DNA from: Hyaloperonospora brassicae
Taxonomy: Eukaryota; Oomycota; Peronosporomycetes; Peronosporales; Peronosporaceae
DNA length: 64,000 bases
Direction: 5' to 3'
NCBI GenBank assembly: GCA_947650285.1
Contig: CANTFL010000057.1
Coordinates: forward strand, 62,001 to 126,000
Shown here: piece after piece, positions 20,290-32,524 of the stretch
How the letters are laid out: the number at the start of each line of letters is the position of its first letter
Numbering within the stretch: the stretch's first letter is position 1
Notes under the pieces: generated by a model
Database searches by the model: none
Seen by the model: only the letters and a program-made list of their open reading frames with translations
What the model was told of the DNA's origin: nothing
Translations under genes and position numbers: made by a program

Positions 20290-22480
20290 CGTCGTCGGCC
20301 ACAGTCCGTCCCCAGCGTCTGTCTCCTACCACACAACATGACGAGCAAAGCGCGCGCGGCGCATTAGCGCCGACCAGCGGAACGACGGAATGCGCCCGTC
20401 GCGGACCACTTACCGTGCGACGCGCGCGCGTAAATACCGTCGAAAAGCACTTTTTTACTGTAAAAACTCAAAAAAGCATTGGCGAGCAGGCGAAGGTACC
20501 GTGTACCTCTCGCGCAGTCTAACGCGCCTGGTGTGGCGCACGTAGTGTCATGCCAATGGGGACACACGGGTTTGCCCGCCTCGTTTTGTCTGTGAACGCG
20601 CGTCGACGTGCCATTTGTATGCGCGTTGGTTCCGAATATTGCGCTCGCGTGCAGCGACGTGACGTCGTCACGGGATCAGCAGTCGCTGCGACTGCGTACA
20701 AGCTATGGAGCTGCAAAAGCTGGTGGCAGCACTCGAAAATGACAGTCGCTACGGCACAATCCGGTACAAGGAGTGTGTGCACGCGACTTGAAAACGTGCT
20801 GTGAGGAGTGAAACATGCAAAGACGCGAAAGTGATGCATGCTTCACTGTTCTGGTGCTGCGCTTTCGAATGTTTATCACGTCTACTTAGCGGGTGAGCAA
20901 CACTGTTGTTTGCAACTCTGCCTGTCGTGTATGCATGTTACTGAAGACATATGTCTGTGGTACGACCGAATACTGTGGCTGTTGGTGACACAGAAAAACA
21001 CTCTGTGCAGAGATGGCTAGGTGCAACATGCCCATGGGCGTGATACCGATCTTACTGACACAATGTAGGTAGGTGGTGCCTCACAACTTCACGTACACTG
21101 ACGTGCAGAAGAAGGCTGGTTTTCGAAACAAATGCGTACAACAGACGAAAAAGCAGAAGCGTGATCACTGTCGTCAAATCTCCCATAATAGAGTCTCTTT
21201 TGATCGTAATTTAACTAGATCAACTACAAGCTCCAAACGTGGCTACTATCTCACCACCCATCTCGCGCGTCGAGAAGCAATTTGTACTGAGTTGGTTGAT
21301 GCAGGCCTTTGTATCATCTCGTAAGTGAAGCGGTGTTGGACATCATCAACGATGGTAATGCTCGTTCGACATTTATTTAGAAGTGTAAATGTTGGTAAAT
21401 ATTGTCAGAGAGGGTGTAGTATCGGAGAAGATTGTCTATAACTACTATTCTTGCTTTCACGTTACGTCATGTACGATGACATGTATCGTACTCGCCCTGT
21501 TACAGATGATAGAATAAAGGTAATGTGAGAAGTCGGCTGAAGGAGCACGGCAGGATTGGAGACCCGAGTGTATATTGCGCTAGCAGGTAGAAAAGAGAAG
21601 GAACACAAGTTAGTTCTCGGAGGTTGATGCACTATGCGCATGAGGACTACTCCCCCAAGTGTCATCTATGGTGGCTGCGAAGGTTGAATGAAAAGGACGA
21701 GCTTATTCTGTTACATGAAGCCATATTGCTGCCTGTCATGCGTTCGGCTCACCTACGCGACCTTTGTGCTTCACGAAACGTACCTTCCTGCAGGAAATAC
21801 GATTCCAACGACAGCATCTCCTTATTACATCAGTCACTTTGCGAGTAATTGACAGCTGATAGATGAAAGATTGACCGGCATTCTGGGACAATAAGAGCTT
21901 GTTGGTCCGAGCCAAATCACTTCGATGTTTTTGCATTGTCAACAAAGTCGTGCGATATGCAGCTGAATCTGATCAGAAAGAGGATACACGAAAGCGTGCA
22001 GATGCCAATAAAGCTGTTAGAAACTAAACAGAAGGTGGTCGTTTAACCTTTTCTACTTATTTTTTACTGATCAGCTGGCAACGCCAATTGTTGTAGATGC
22101 ACGTGGTAATTCCCTCGCTGATCTGTCGTGGATGCGAGTCCAAAATCTACGGTACCCTAACTTAAGTGGGCATCATTTCTGTCGAATTGGATGCAACATC
22201 CGACTCGGGAACCTTCAATAAGAATTCAGTAAAGTCGAGAGTGCGGAGAGTGCGACTCGATTATCTCGTCCTGGCGACGGGTGTGTCCCCATGGACAGAC
22301 ACAATTTGGACCGTTAAGTAAGTCAGCCGGATTGTCCCTTGATAAAGTCGATCAATCTTACCCGGGCGAGGCGTGAGTGACCGGCACGGCGACTACAGTC
22401 TTCGTGATACTGGTGATGGCTTGATTAGAGTAACCGGATTCAAAGCGATTGGACTGATCATAAAATTCGTCATATTGTGT
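20290..22480. other. gene-poor region, no supported feature
   Basis: This 2.2 kb holds only short overlapping frames (up to about 106 codons) without domains. It presumably includes the promoter of the transposase-derived gene. Composition becomes more AT-rich towards the repeats that start near 22.48 kb. Confidence 0.5.
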
Positions 22481-22565
22481 TAGGAAAATAAAAAATGCCC
22501 ATTTAATCACGATAATAAAAAATACCCCAGATAATTGGAAAATAAAAAATGCTCCACGTCCTACT
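22481..22565. repeat. A/T-rich module array, left inverted copy
   Basis: Three short units of the form GGAAAATAAAAAATGCCC are spaced by about 15-20 bp and end in CCACGTCCTA. The reverse complement of this array recurs at about 30521-30572, eight kilobases away on the other side of the copia element. Confidence 0.6.
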
Positions 22566-22764
22566 AAGCTCAAATTAGTGTGGCACAAATAAAACCACAC
22601 GTCCCTAATCGTTTTCGTTTGCAATTTTGCGACCGTGATCAACCCTCTCCCTGGTTGGGAAGCCGCGGAAAGGGTTCTGCCGCGGGCGTGCTGCGCTTGT
22701 AGCCGCCAGTTGCGGGCGTAGACGCGAGATGTGAGGACGTGAACGCGTCCTCGTATCATCGGTC

Positions 22765-23051
22765 TGTAGGCATGATGCGTGTTGCGAGAAGGAAGTGGTA
22801 GGTGAACAATAAGGTTCTGTATTGCTTTTTACTGATCATCTCTTCTCTGCCGTGCTCGCCAAATCTTTCTGCTCCAGTCATCTATCTCGCACGCATTCTG
22901 ACTCTACCTGAATGCAATCACTATTCTGCTTGTCACTCTGCGTCCACCTTTTGCGCACAGCAAGTTTACGACATCATGGTCCCAAATAAACCCCAAGTCA
23001 CCGGCTGACCACTCCGATCGCCTTTTCGTGCCCTCGCACCCATTTTCAACA
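22765..23051 (-). repeat. LTR copy A (3' LTR side)
   Basis: A 287 bp block about 90% similar in direct orientation to 29639-29910. Read on the minus strand it starts TGTTGAAAATG and ends CTACA, the TG...CA form of LTRs. It has an about 15 bp insertion relative to copy B in the segment after ATCTATCTCGC. Confidence 0.8.
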
Positions 23052-24970
23052 TTTCAACATTTCCAACATCTTACCTCGGTCGTGACTTGCCTTCACACCC
23101 GTTCCTATTTCTTAAGCTTGCATATGTCCTTGTCCTTGTGCTCCTCCATCCTTGAGCTCCTTGAACACCCTTGGTTGTCCTTGATCTTTTTTCTCGATGC
23201 GCACGAGAGCGCGCATTGTCGAGAGCTATGTCGTGTGGTGAAGTCGATCTCACAAAATTGCTTGTGTGAGGGTCGATCTTCCACTTTCCCAGACTTGCCG
23301 ACTCACGGAGGGGGCACTCCGATCCGTGCCTTGTTGTATAGCCTTGTGCTCACCTTGTGTACCCGTCGGTTGGGCTGGCTTGAGCTCTTCGTAATGGCCT
23401 TGGGAGATGTCGATCTCGCTGAGAGGTTGGGGTTGAAAGTTCGCTTTCGGTGCGGAAATCTTCACACCACGAATAGGTGTTCTGCGATCTTGGTCTTGAG
23501 TCGCGACGATCTCTATTTAAAGATGTCGCGATCTTGATCTTGGATCACACCGATCTCGATCTGTCTTATGGATCGGGGTCTTTGCTGTGCGGGAATCTTC
23601 ACTCAGCAAATCGTAATCTTGCGTCGATCTTGCCTTGGGATTGGCACGATCTGGTCTTGGGATCGGTTGATCTTGCAGGAAGTGCGCAATGTGGGCAGAT
23701 GGGTGTCCTGTTTCGCCAAAATGAAACGGGCCGATCTGCCTTGTGGATTGCTTCGATCTCGCTCGGTCTTGTCTTGAACTCCTTGGTTAGATCTTCTGAC
23801 CACTTGAGCCGTCTCGCGATCTTGTAACCAAAATCCTTTTCCTTGTCGCTGCCACCCTAGCTGTTGAGTTGAGTGTTAGTACTTGATCGATCCGGGCCAA
23901 ACTTCCCGAGATCGCTCTTCTCAATCTTTGACAACAATCCAAGATTGGTCTTCAATGTCCTTGTAGCACGCGTGTCTCAAACCGTCGGGGAAGCCAAATT
24001 CATCTTGCCCAGAAGAGAAGGAGGGATCGCGCGTCGTGAGTAGAAGTAGAGTTCAAGTATTAATCATTAATCAGCCAAATTACTATCCAACCTATCTTTA
24101 AGCCTATTCAAAACTGTAGGTCATTCTCCAAACCGATATCACTTTTAAGCTTGATCGCCCCCTTGAGCACGTGTGAATTACATGACCTGTACTCCAAAGA
24201 TAGCGCCAATATACTCGATATCGTACCTAAATTATCAGAAGACACCAAACCCAAAATACGGTATTAAATTCCCAATTTTGGTACCAAAAGGTCCGAAATA
24301 GTAAAGTGCCAAATGTGCCTAAATCCATTTTGCGACGTCAATTCAACCGGCTACCACTGGCTCTTTCGGTCTGAACTTTTGCGAAATCACTCATGGACCT
24401 TCAACAAACATATTTATCATGACCCCAAAGTCTCATCAGCGATACATCCATAATCAACAGGGAACATGACCGATCTGGTGCCCAAATTCGGGATCGTTGA
24501 GATCGACACGGTACAATTCAGCAGTATATGTTCTTCTGTTCATTGTACGTGCTCCAATATCACCCTTCAGGGTTTATATGGTCCACGATTCTCTCCACAT
24601 AGCTCCCTGTACCTCCACGAGTATCCACGTTTCCAGATCGGGCTATAATTAACCAAAATCAGCACTCCCATTGTGAGACCGGTAAAGAGTGTCACCGATC
24701 TGTAGGATGTTACACCTTCGTCACAGAGTCATATCGCACCACCTGGTCCTAGATGTACCTTTGGCAATTACATATCTGCGACTCGTCCCAGATTGGTCCA
24801 TCGAAATCATCCCTTTCTACTCCTCGTCCCAAATCGTTCCAAGTCCATCATTCTGGCGACAGCTGGATCGGATCGTTGATCTCAGTGGGGATCACCTTCC
24901 ATCTCCCATTGGATCCCTATATCATATGGTGTCATTTCTGCCAGTAAGTGACGTCTCAACTGGGTGGTCA
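23052..24970. other. non-coding 3' region of the copia element, GATC-rich
   Basis: No coding frame is supported between the pol remnant and LTR copy A. The part at about 23230-23830 is dense in CGATCTCG and CGATCTTG-like units; I count about 20 GATC sites where about two would be expected by chance. The remainder (23.9-24.9 kb) is unremarkable. It could be a long 3' untranslated segment of the element or a nested insertion. Confidence 0.5.
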
Positions 24971-24974
24971 CCGA

Positions 24975-25437
24975 TCCACGTCCTATCATTTGGTCCGTGA
25001 CTTTACCACAGTCGCGTCCGACGCCTTTGTAAGGAGGTCTGCGAGCATCTTCGTCAAGCTGACGTAGCTCGCCGCAATGATGCCGCGACGCGGGTAGTCT
25101 CAGAGGAACTTAAGGCGCACATCCACGTGTTTCTCCTTCAGCGACATTGCCTCACCCGCGATCTGCGCGATCGCCGCTTAATTGCCACCCGCAACTGCAT
25201 CGGGAGCGCGGGATCAACGACCACTTCGCGCAACATCTCTCGCAGGCCGATCAGCTCGCGCGCGACCTCACTCGCTGCGACAAACTCCGACATCATCGTC
25301 GGTAGAGAGACGCCTCCCTGCTTCCGATCACCCCAGCTGACGTCCAATCCGTTCAGCATCACGATGACGTCCGTCATTGACTTCCGGTACGTCATGTAGG
25401 CGGCGAAATTGGCGTCGCTGAACGCTTCCACGCGCAT
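24975..25437 (-). pseudogene. copia RNase H and pol C-terminus remnant
   Basis: The frame at 25437-25138 reads FSDANFAAYMTYRKS and GGVSLPTMMSEFVAAS, the RNase H core of copia pol with its conserved Asp. After a frame change, the sequence down to about 24.98 kb reads EKHVDVRLKFL, a stop, then DYPRRGIIAASYV and MLADLLTKA, the usual copia C-terminus. The stop and frameshift show it is inactive. Confidence 0.8.
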
Positions 25438-25767
25438 CGACGCACCCGAATTGTCTTCTGGACCATCGCGACCTTGAGCGCCGCCGTAACCGTGAGATAT
25501 CGCGCGACGCGTTTCGACAGCTTCCGGTCTTCCAGTCGAGGCGCGTGTGCTCGTGTTGTGACCTTGTGCACCGCAAACGCTATTTCGGGGCGCGTGCAGC
25601 GCGCCACTCAGATCAGCGATCCGACCAGCGACTGGAAATGGTGCACTGTCGGTACTGGTCGCGCTCTAGGCGTCTTAAGATGCTCTGCGTAGCCCTCCTC
25701 CAGCTCGTAGCAGATGTCATTGATCGGCGTCGGCTAGCCCGTTGTCGCGCAGGAGGTCTCCGATGGC

Positions 25768-26094
25768 CTATTCCAGATCGATCGTGTACCCACGCTGACC
25801 GTTGTGAGTCACGCGCATACCCAGGAACTTGCTGACACGCCCCAGGTCCTTGATCGAAAACGACGCGAGGCTTGCAAAGAAGCGCTCGACCGCCTCCGCT
25901 CTCGTCCCTGTCGCGAGGATATCGTCGTCATTCGCTCCGACCACGACGAGGGAGTCGCCGTCTCGCTTCCAGTAGAAGCACATGTCGCTCTCGCACCACG
26001 TGAATCCGGCAGCATCAAGATTCAAGTGCAGCAGCTGGCCCCACAGCCGGCCTACATGCTTGAGCCCATACAAGCTCTTCCGCAGCTCCAGCAC
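25768..26094 (-). pseudogene. copia reverse transcriptase fragment
   Basis: The frame carries the copia RT landmarks LRKSLYGLKHVGRLW, GFTWCESDMCFYW and SIKDLGRVSKFLGMRV. The place of the catalytic YVDD box reads ANDDDI, so one position of the metal-binding motif context is lost. The neighbouring RT segments upstream lie in other frames. Confidence 0.8.
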
Positions 26095-26764
26095 CAGCTC
26101 GCTCGCTTTCGCAACGCCTTGCGTTCGCAGCGTCTCCTACGAGACCGGCATGCTGCGAGGCATCTGTAAGGAGATGCGGAGGTGCGGCTCCTCGTCCGCT
26201 TTGACTTAGGCGTTAGGGATGTCGCCGTGCTTGGCAGGCACCCCCTACAATATCCGCAAGCGCCAGGATCACTTTGACCGTCCACAGGTCCATCACGGCA
26301 GTGAAGGTGAGCGTGTAGTCGACGCCGAGCACCTTCTCGCTCCCACACGCCATTAATCGTGCCTTCAGCCGCTTGAGGTCGCTCTGCGTATCCGGCTTGG
26401 TCTTGTGGACCCATTTGGTGCGCAGCGTTTGCGTCCCTCGCGTTCGCTATGTGATCGTCCAGACGTCGTTGGCCTCGAGCGCGGCGATCTCTTCTTGCAC
26501 CGACTTCTCCCACCCGTCGCGCTTGCCGCTGCGCATCGCCTGTCCGTAGTTGATCGAATCGTGCTAAAAAGAAGCGTTATCGACCTCTACGCTCACGGCT
26601 GCCTCCTCCTGAAGAGCAGCCGCTTCTACTAGTTTCGACGCGCCGCGTGTTACATGCGCCGCTCGCGTCCATCGCTTTCCTCTCATCTTCCGCGTCGCGC
26701 TGTTGCCCTCTGCGAGACCATCGTTCGCCGCTGGTGCTGCTGGCGCGTCCCGCTCCTCCAGGTC

Positions 26765-27420
26765 TTAGGATCGATCGCCGACGTCCGTCGCGCGCTGGAG
26801 TTGCGCGTTTTGCGCCTCCGTCAGAGTCTCGATGTTCTTGATGTGCTGCGTAACAACCACTTTGTTGTCATGCGGTAACAGCACCTTGTAGCTCTTAGTT
26901 TCTTCGCTGACGCCGACAATGATGGCGCGCTTCGAGCGCTGCAGCAGCGAGTTCTTGCGCGGGTCCCTGTACACGTTGCACGGGGAGCTGAAGACGACGA
27001 TCGCGCGCAGATCCGGCGTCTTGCCCGTTTGTACCTCTTGTGGTGACTCTCTCTTTTCTTATGCTTGCGTGAGGCTCCAGTTTAGAATGTGCACGGCGTA
27101 TTGCACCGCGTCTCCCCAAAACGTCAGCGGCAGCGCGCAGGAAAACATCATGCTGCGCGCGAGGTTCAGCACTGTCCGGTAAATTTGTTTCGCCTTGCCG
27201 TTTGAATCTTGGTTGCGCGCCTCAGACACTTGGCGCGCGACGCCCGTGCGCTCGCAGAACAGATCCACGTTGGCGTATTCGCCGCTGCCGTCCGTGTGGA
27301 GCACGTGGATCCTGAACTTGAAGATCTTCTTGAAGTGAACGAGGAACGCCTCGAACTGCTTCGCCGCAGCGTCGTTTGTGCGCGCGAGAAAGACTCAGCA
27401 GGAGTTGCTCTTGTTATCAA
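26765..27420 (-). pseudogene. copia integrase fragment
   Basis: The frame at 27304-27059 reads HTDGSGEYANVDLFCE, a motif with the catalytic Asp of the integrase core, then SNGKAKQIYRTVLNLAR, FWGDAVQYAVHILN. A second frame at 26974-26765 (DPRKNSLLQRSKRAI, SYKVLLP) matches the segment that follows the integrase core in copia polyproteins. The two are out of frame. Confidence 0.75.
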
Positions 27421-27870
27421 TAAATTCTACAAGGTAACGATTGCCTAGTCGATCCTGCGGCGTCATGGGACCCTTCAGGTCTAAGCAGATGATGCCGCCG
27501 ATGCTATTGATGGGCGAGTGCTCGCCGCTGTCTTGTTGTGACTACGTGTTGCGCGTCTGCATCCCTCGAGGCACGACACGCACTCCAACGCGTTGTTGCT
27601 GCTCAGCCGAATGCCCGATGCCGGGTCGCGCGCCATGCCTTTGATTATTTAAAACGCGATGTGGCCAAGTCGATGGTGCCAGTGCAACAGCAAGGCTTTG
27701 TGCGGCTCGTCGGAGTTGGCTTCAGCTGCATGCGCTTAAAGCGACACCATGATCGCGTCGCCGCCTGAACCTTCCTTGTCGCGCGTGGCCGTCGTCACGA
27801 CATAAAGAACATTGCTGTCGATCGCGACATCGAACTCGACCGCACCATTGCTGCGCCGAGCGAGCGAGCG

Positions 27871-28773
27871 CTAGTCGCCGACGTGCACGAGGGCAAACGC
27901 TTTGTTGTAGATCTTGCGGTAAGACACAATGTTCTTTGTCAGTCGCGGCGCCAAGTACACATCCGTGAGCGTCACGACCGCCTCCGCGCCGCGCGCGAGA
28001 ACCCTTATGCGCACGCTGCCGACACGTGTAAGGTGCAGCGACTCGCCGTCTGCCATCGCGGTCTCGTGGCTGCAAGCCGTCGAGTTGAGCAGCAGCGATT
28101 TGTCGTGGACAAGATGCCGGCTTGCGCCGCTGTCGAGAATCCGGTCTCCTTGATCGGCGCCCGCGGCATCGGTCGCCGCAAGCACGAAGGCACGTGTGCC
28201 GTCCGTGGCTCGTGTTCCGTCGCTCGTCACAAGCACGAAGCCGCATGATTCGTCCATGTCTAGCGCTCTGTTGCTTGCATTTCTCGCTGCGACGTCCTTG
28301 ACGCGCGATCCCTTCTTCTTCCTGTTGCGCTTCTTCGTCTTCGCACTGCGCTTCTTGATCAGCGTAAGGATTATGCTGTCGCCTCCACCCTCCGCGGGTG
28401 TCTCGTCGCCGTGCAAGAATCGCGGGCGAAGGTCGCCCGCGATGTGCCCCGGTCGCCCACATCGGTAGCACGTGATCGCGCCCTTGGATTTACCTTCCAC
28501 GTGCGCGGCGACGCCCTCACGACCCACTGAGCTGCTGCCGTGCTCGATGGAATGCGCGAAGTGCGCCAGCTCCTCGGCGTGGCGCAGGTAGTCGACTCGC
28601 TTGGGTTCATACTTGGAGCGCATCACGTTTATAAGCTCCGGCGAATTGTGGTGGACGATGTTATCGAGAACACGCGAGACGGCACCACCACGCGCCTCGC
28701 TGACGGCGAACATATACAGGAAGTGCTCGGCCCAGGTGCGTCGTGCGTCCTTCTTGGCCATGAATGATTTCAT
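27871..28773 (-). pseudogene. copia gag C-terminus, zinc knuckle and protease
   Basis: The longest surviving frame of the element (300 codons). It contains a gag UBN2-like helical region, a zinc knuckle CYRCGRPGHIAGDL in which the fourth ligand is Leu rather than Cys, a basic stretch, and the aspartic protease motif LDSGASRHLVHDKSL. The frame is open but isolated from the upstream and downstream parts by stops. Confidence 0.8.
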
Positions 28774-29065
28774 CGCCTAGCTCGCAGTGATCGACGTCTT
28801 ATACGCGCAGGAGCTGCTCCATGATTGACTCCAGTGTGGCTATCTGCGTCCATTAGGCGTCGACCTTCTTGTGATAGTACCGCTCAGCCGTGCCGGAGAG
28901 AAAGTAACCAAGCAGGTCGACCTTGACGTCTTCGGTTCATCCAAAACCACACGACGCTTCCTCGAGGCTCACCGCGCGCAGAACGGGTCGCCCTCAGTCG
29001 AAGAATCCGCTCCCGAGTCCGCGGTACATCTCTGTACCATCGAACTTGCGTATGTTCAAATTGTG

Positions 29066-29634
29066 CTAGTTTGTCGACGGCATTGCATACCCGTTGAGGC
29101 CCGGGCGCACATTAGCTTGCGGCGAAGCGGCATGTTGCTGCAGCGGTGGTGGCGCTGCATACGAGTGCGGAGGTGGCGCATACGTTAATGCGCGCTGCTG
29201 CGGCCGCGTTACTGCGCGCACGCGGGGTAGCTCGAGCGATGCGAATCGTGACGCTCCATGATCGGTCGCACGTTGGTACCTGCGCGGCGCCGGTGTCTTC
29301 TCCTTCGCGTCTCTGATCGAGTCGATCGTCATCGGTCGAACGCGCATGTTGGCGCCGAGTTTCGAGGCCAACAGACCGCTCTCCACGGTCCCAAGCATGC
29401 GCTCCTCCTCGTCTCGTACTCTCTGAGACGAATTGAGGCTCGCCATTCGATCATTGAGTGCGGCGAGCGCGGCGAGGATCTAATCGTCTCGCTGCCCTCT
29501 ATTACAAGCGGATCCATTCTCGACAACTGCGGGTGCGGAGGGAGCACGCGCTGGCCAGCCGCATCCAGGTGCGGCTCGCGGGACACCCCTGGTGTCTTCG
29601 TAGTCTTTTCGATGGCTTCGGCCATTGGGCTCAA
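29066..29634 (-). pseudogene. copia gag N-terminus, frameshifted
   Basis: The frame starting with ATG 29625 (MAEAIEKTTKTP) lies immediately inside LTR copy B and continues to about 29.45 kb. The reading then passes to the frame at 29446-29066 (MASLNSSQRVRDEEERM), so one frameshift separates the two halves. The content is charged and Pro-rich as in copia gag N-termini; assignment rests on position. Confidence 0.6.
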
Positions 29635-29638
29635 AATC

Positions 29639-29910
29639 TGTAGGCAAGATGCGGGTTGCGAGAAGGAAGCGGTAGGTGAACAATAAGGTTCTGTATTGCT
29701 TCTTACTGATCATCTCTTCTCTGCCGTGCTCGCCAAATCTTTCTGCTCCAGTCATCTATCTCGCCCCTGAATACAATTACTATTCTGCTTGTCACTCTGC
29801 GTCCACCTTTTTCGCACAGCGAGTTTATGACATCATGGTCCCAAATAAACCCCAAGTCACCGGCCGACCACTCCTATCGCCTTTTCGTGCCCTCGAACTC
29901 ATTTTCAACA
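29639..29910 (-). repeat. LTR copy B (5' LTR side)
   Basis: A 272 bp direct-repeat partner of copy A. On the minus strand it starts TGTTGAAAATG and ends CTTGCCTACA, followed at once by GATTTTGAGCCCAATGG, where the primer binding site of an LTR element would lie, and then by the gag start. Confidence 0.8.
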
Positions 29911-29984
29911 CGTTAACGGCCGTAAACACAGTCAATTGGTGCACATGTTGCTGATACTAATGACATTGCTTTTTTTAATGTTGT

Positions 29985-30215
29985 TATAGCTGCTTTATTA
30001 ATGTTGTTGTACTTTCTATAATAATGTTGCTGCTGATGTTGCTGCTGCTTGTGTTGTTGTAGGGTGCTGTGGTTGCTGTTGCTGTTTCTCCGTAGATGGT
30101 GCTACTGCTGTTGATTCTTCTGTTTCTGTAGGCGTCGCGGTTGATGTTGTTGTTGCTATTGATGATGATGCTACTGCTGTCACTGCTGTTGCTGTTGTTG
30201 TAGATGCAAGTTGCA
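29985..30215. repeat. imperfect GTT/GCT trinucleotide repeat tract
   Basis: About 230 bp of interrupted GTT, GCT and GAT triplets, which on the minus strand translates to Asn/Ser/Thr-rich low-complexity peptide. It lies just outside the right LTR and is a degenerate microsatellite rather than a gene. Confidence 0.75.
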
Positions 30216-30520
30216 GTCGTTGCAGTCGATATGGAGCGTGCACGAACGCCCGCATCACGCGCGTGCTGGTGCTCAATGAATGACAGTGTACGCGTGTGTG
30301 TAGCTAGAATAAGACGAGTATGGTGCTGTCCCAACCGAGCTACTTTTAAGACTGGTGAAACGGTTTAATATAACGATGAAATTTAAGCAACTTGAACTCT
30401 ATATTGCCAGCACTTACTGTGAGGGGTTGAGTAGGTTGCATTATTCTTATGCAAATTGCGTTGAGAATCACTACATCCAGAAACACAACTTGTACAATTA
30501 TGCTGCGTTAAATATTTTAG

Positions 30521-30572
30521 GACGTGGGACATTTTTTATTTTCCAATTATTTAAGGCATTTTTTTATTTTAT
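30521..30572. repeat. A/T-rich module array, right inverted copy
   Basis: Begins AGGACGTGGGACATTTTTTA and contains two TTTTTTATTTT units. It is an inverted match to 22510-22560 (about 43 of 50 positions by eye). Confidence 0.6.
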
Positions 30573-32048
30573 GTTCTGATGACATACCGCAGGAGAAAGA
30601 GATCGCAATATTCTGGACGTTGATCCCGATAACAAACCGTAGTTGCCGTCACATCGAAATGCGAATTTGTTGTCTGACATTTCCACCAAATAAGATCGTT
30701 TCTTTATTCAAATCGGTTAGGCTTGATTGCCTTGACGCCAATTCGAAAGACTATCGCACTGAGCACAAGTAATTTATCGACGTCTTCTTGAGATATTGAC
30801 TATTTGACGGAAGTTGTGACTATAACGGTCACGCGTATTTCCGACGATAAAATCGATTTATATCAATGCTGGATACACCTAATGTTCATTTTTTGGCTCT
30901 ACAAAATTACCATATCTCGCACTGTTGCATTATGGACGTTCTCCGATCAGTGCGCAGTTCCAAGCGCACCAGTTAGGACCCATCATACAACTGCCTCTTG
31001 ATGTATTTACTGAATTTTCCTTTCTATATTTCTTGTATGTGCACTGTCAGCAATTGTGTTTCCTTTCGCAAACCTGAGGCAGGTCCGTCGTGCCCTGTCC
31101 GTGATAAAAATCGGCATCGCACGATTCCGTCGCGAGACTTTGTGCATCTTTGCGATACAAACGTTAGAATTGACGATTAAAGTCTGTCGGTATGTGTTAT
31201 GGGTACTCGTAGCTGCCGGTGCCTGCGGCTAGACTACACCTATACGATTTCGAGTTATCCACAAATTGGGTGGTCTGGTCTTCCTTTTTTAATTCCAACG
31301 CATGCTGCTCATTTGTGTTTGTATCGCAATTTCAGAGCCCTTGACCACACTGTCTCGCCAATCACGCGTACTTAATTCAAGAGTTTGCAGCAGAAGCGTT
31401 AACAAATCTGAATGTTGTATTCTCTCCGTCTGCTTGCAATTACATCATCGCTTTTTTATATCTGGTCATGGTGACTTGCATTCGTCAGAAAACGTTTTTA
31501 TCGAGGTCGTAGCACCATTCCTGATATTGGATCATTTTGTCAATCTCGAACCATATGCGCGCTGCTGCCAAAGTCCACAATCAGTCGGCGCTTGATATTT
31601 GTCCGCCACTTATTCAGCTGATGCGCATCGTGCGATTTCCTTGCGACTCATTATTGCTTTACATACGTATCACCATACCCAGTGCCGAATTCGTCGCACA
31701 AGTTGCATGTTCTTTTGATAAATAATTCTTCGATCACGTTGGCCAAAAATGGCGTCTGAGATTGACCTACTCGTGCGTCTCTTGTTGTCCTCAATGTCTA
31801 CGCCCATCGACGTTTTAAGCGTGCACAAATCGTATCTCGACAGATCTATGTCGTCTTAGCTTGGCAGTTGGTACTATCTCCAAGCTTGCGCGCAACCAAG
31901 ACTCGCTATAATTTTTTTTGCTGACATAAATATCGCATTCTTCATCGCCATTCAGGTGTAGTAGTTAGTGCGAATATTATAAGCTCCTTGTACTTTTTTA
32001 TACCTGTATTTATGGATGAGATCTGTACATCGGTAAGGTTTACACGAC
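30573..32048. other. gene-poor region, no supported feature
   Basis: AT-rich sequence with only short frames (largest 97 codons at 31302-31595). The minus strand shows scattered basic open segments with many stops, which could be decayed transposon DNA, but nothing is identifiable. Confidence 0.4.
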
Positions 32049-32141
32049 GGCCACGACTAGGGGCACACCCCACTTTTGCTACGGGCACACCCTCCCACCT
32101 AAAATGATAAAATAACTTCACATTTTATAGTGCAGAATAAT
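32049..32141 (+). repeat. left terminal inverted repeat of the MULE
   Basis: Reads GGCCACGACTAGGGGCACAC at its outer end and ATTTTATAGTGCAGAA at its inner end. It pairs with 33030-33125. Confidence 0.8.
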
Positions 32142-32524
32142 ATGTAAAACACTTGGTCGCTTACCACTGCTTCCTATCTCCCAACCTTATACGGCAGATC
32201 CACTCTTGCGAGATTCTGTCAATCTATCGTCGCCAGGGCGGTATCCAAACGAGCAATGGCTGCTGGAATCTCTACTGTCTGAACACGGTATCCAATCCGA
32301 TGGTACGATGCCGAGTGACCTGACCATCGGCAGTGGCAACGACATTTTTTTTACGCTTTTTTACCGATACAGGCACGGGCAAACACATAAGTCTTGCAGT
32401 ATGTGTAGACTTTGAGGCTACGGTCTATGACGAGGTACGTACCGGTACATATCGTTAAAATGTCCCACTTCGGGCAGATCATCTCGGGCAAGAAGTTACA
32501 AACACTTACGCACGAAGTATTTCA

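Larger units (their letters stand above)
22765..29910 (-). mobile_element. decayed Ty1/copia LTR retrotransposon
   Basis: Two related LTR copies (22765-23051 and 29639-29910) flank remains of gag, protease, integrase, reverse transcriptase and RNase H that read in copia order on the minus strand. The frames are broken by several stops and frameshifts, and key residues are altered: the zinc-knuckle last Cys is Leu, and the YVDD box is replaced by NDDD. About 1.9 kb of non-pol sequence lies between the pol end (about 24.98 kb) and the left LTR, longer than expected. The 5 bp outside the LTRs do not match (CGGTC and CGTTA), so no target site duplication is seen. The element is certainly non-autonomous; the two LTRs may come from different insertions. 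Confidence 0.8.

Noticed and set aside
31302..31595. 97-codon frame with hydrophobic start (possible secreted protein)
   Set aside because: Cys-rich but no cleavage context, homology or repeat of the pattern; AT-rich chance frame is more likely.
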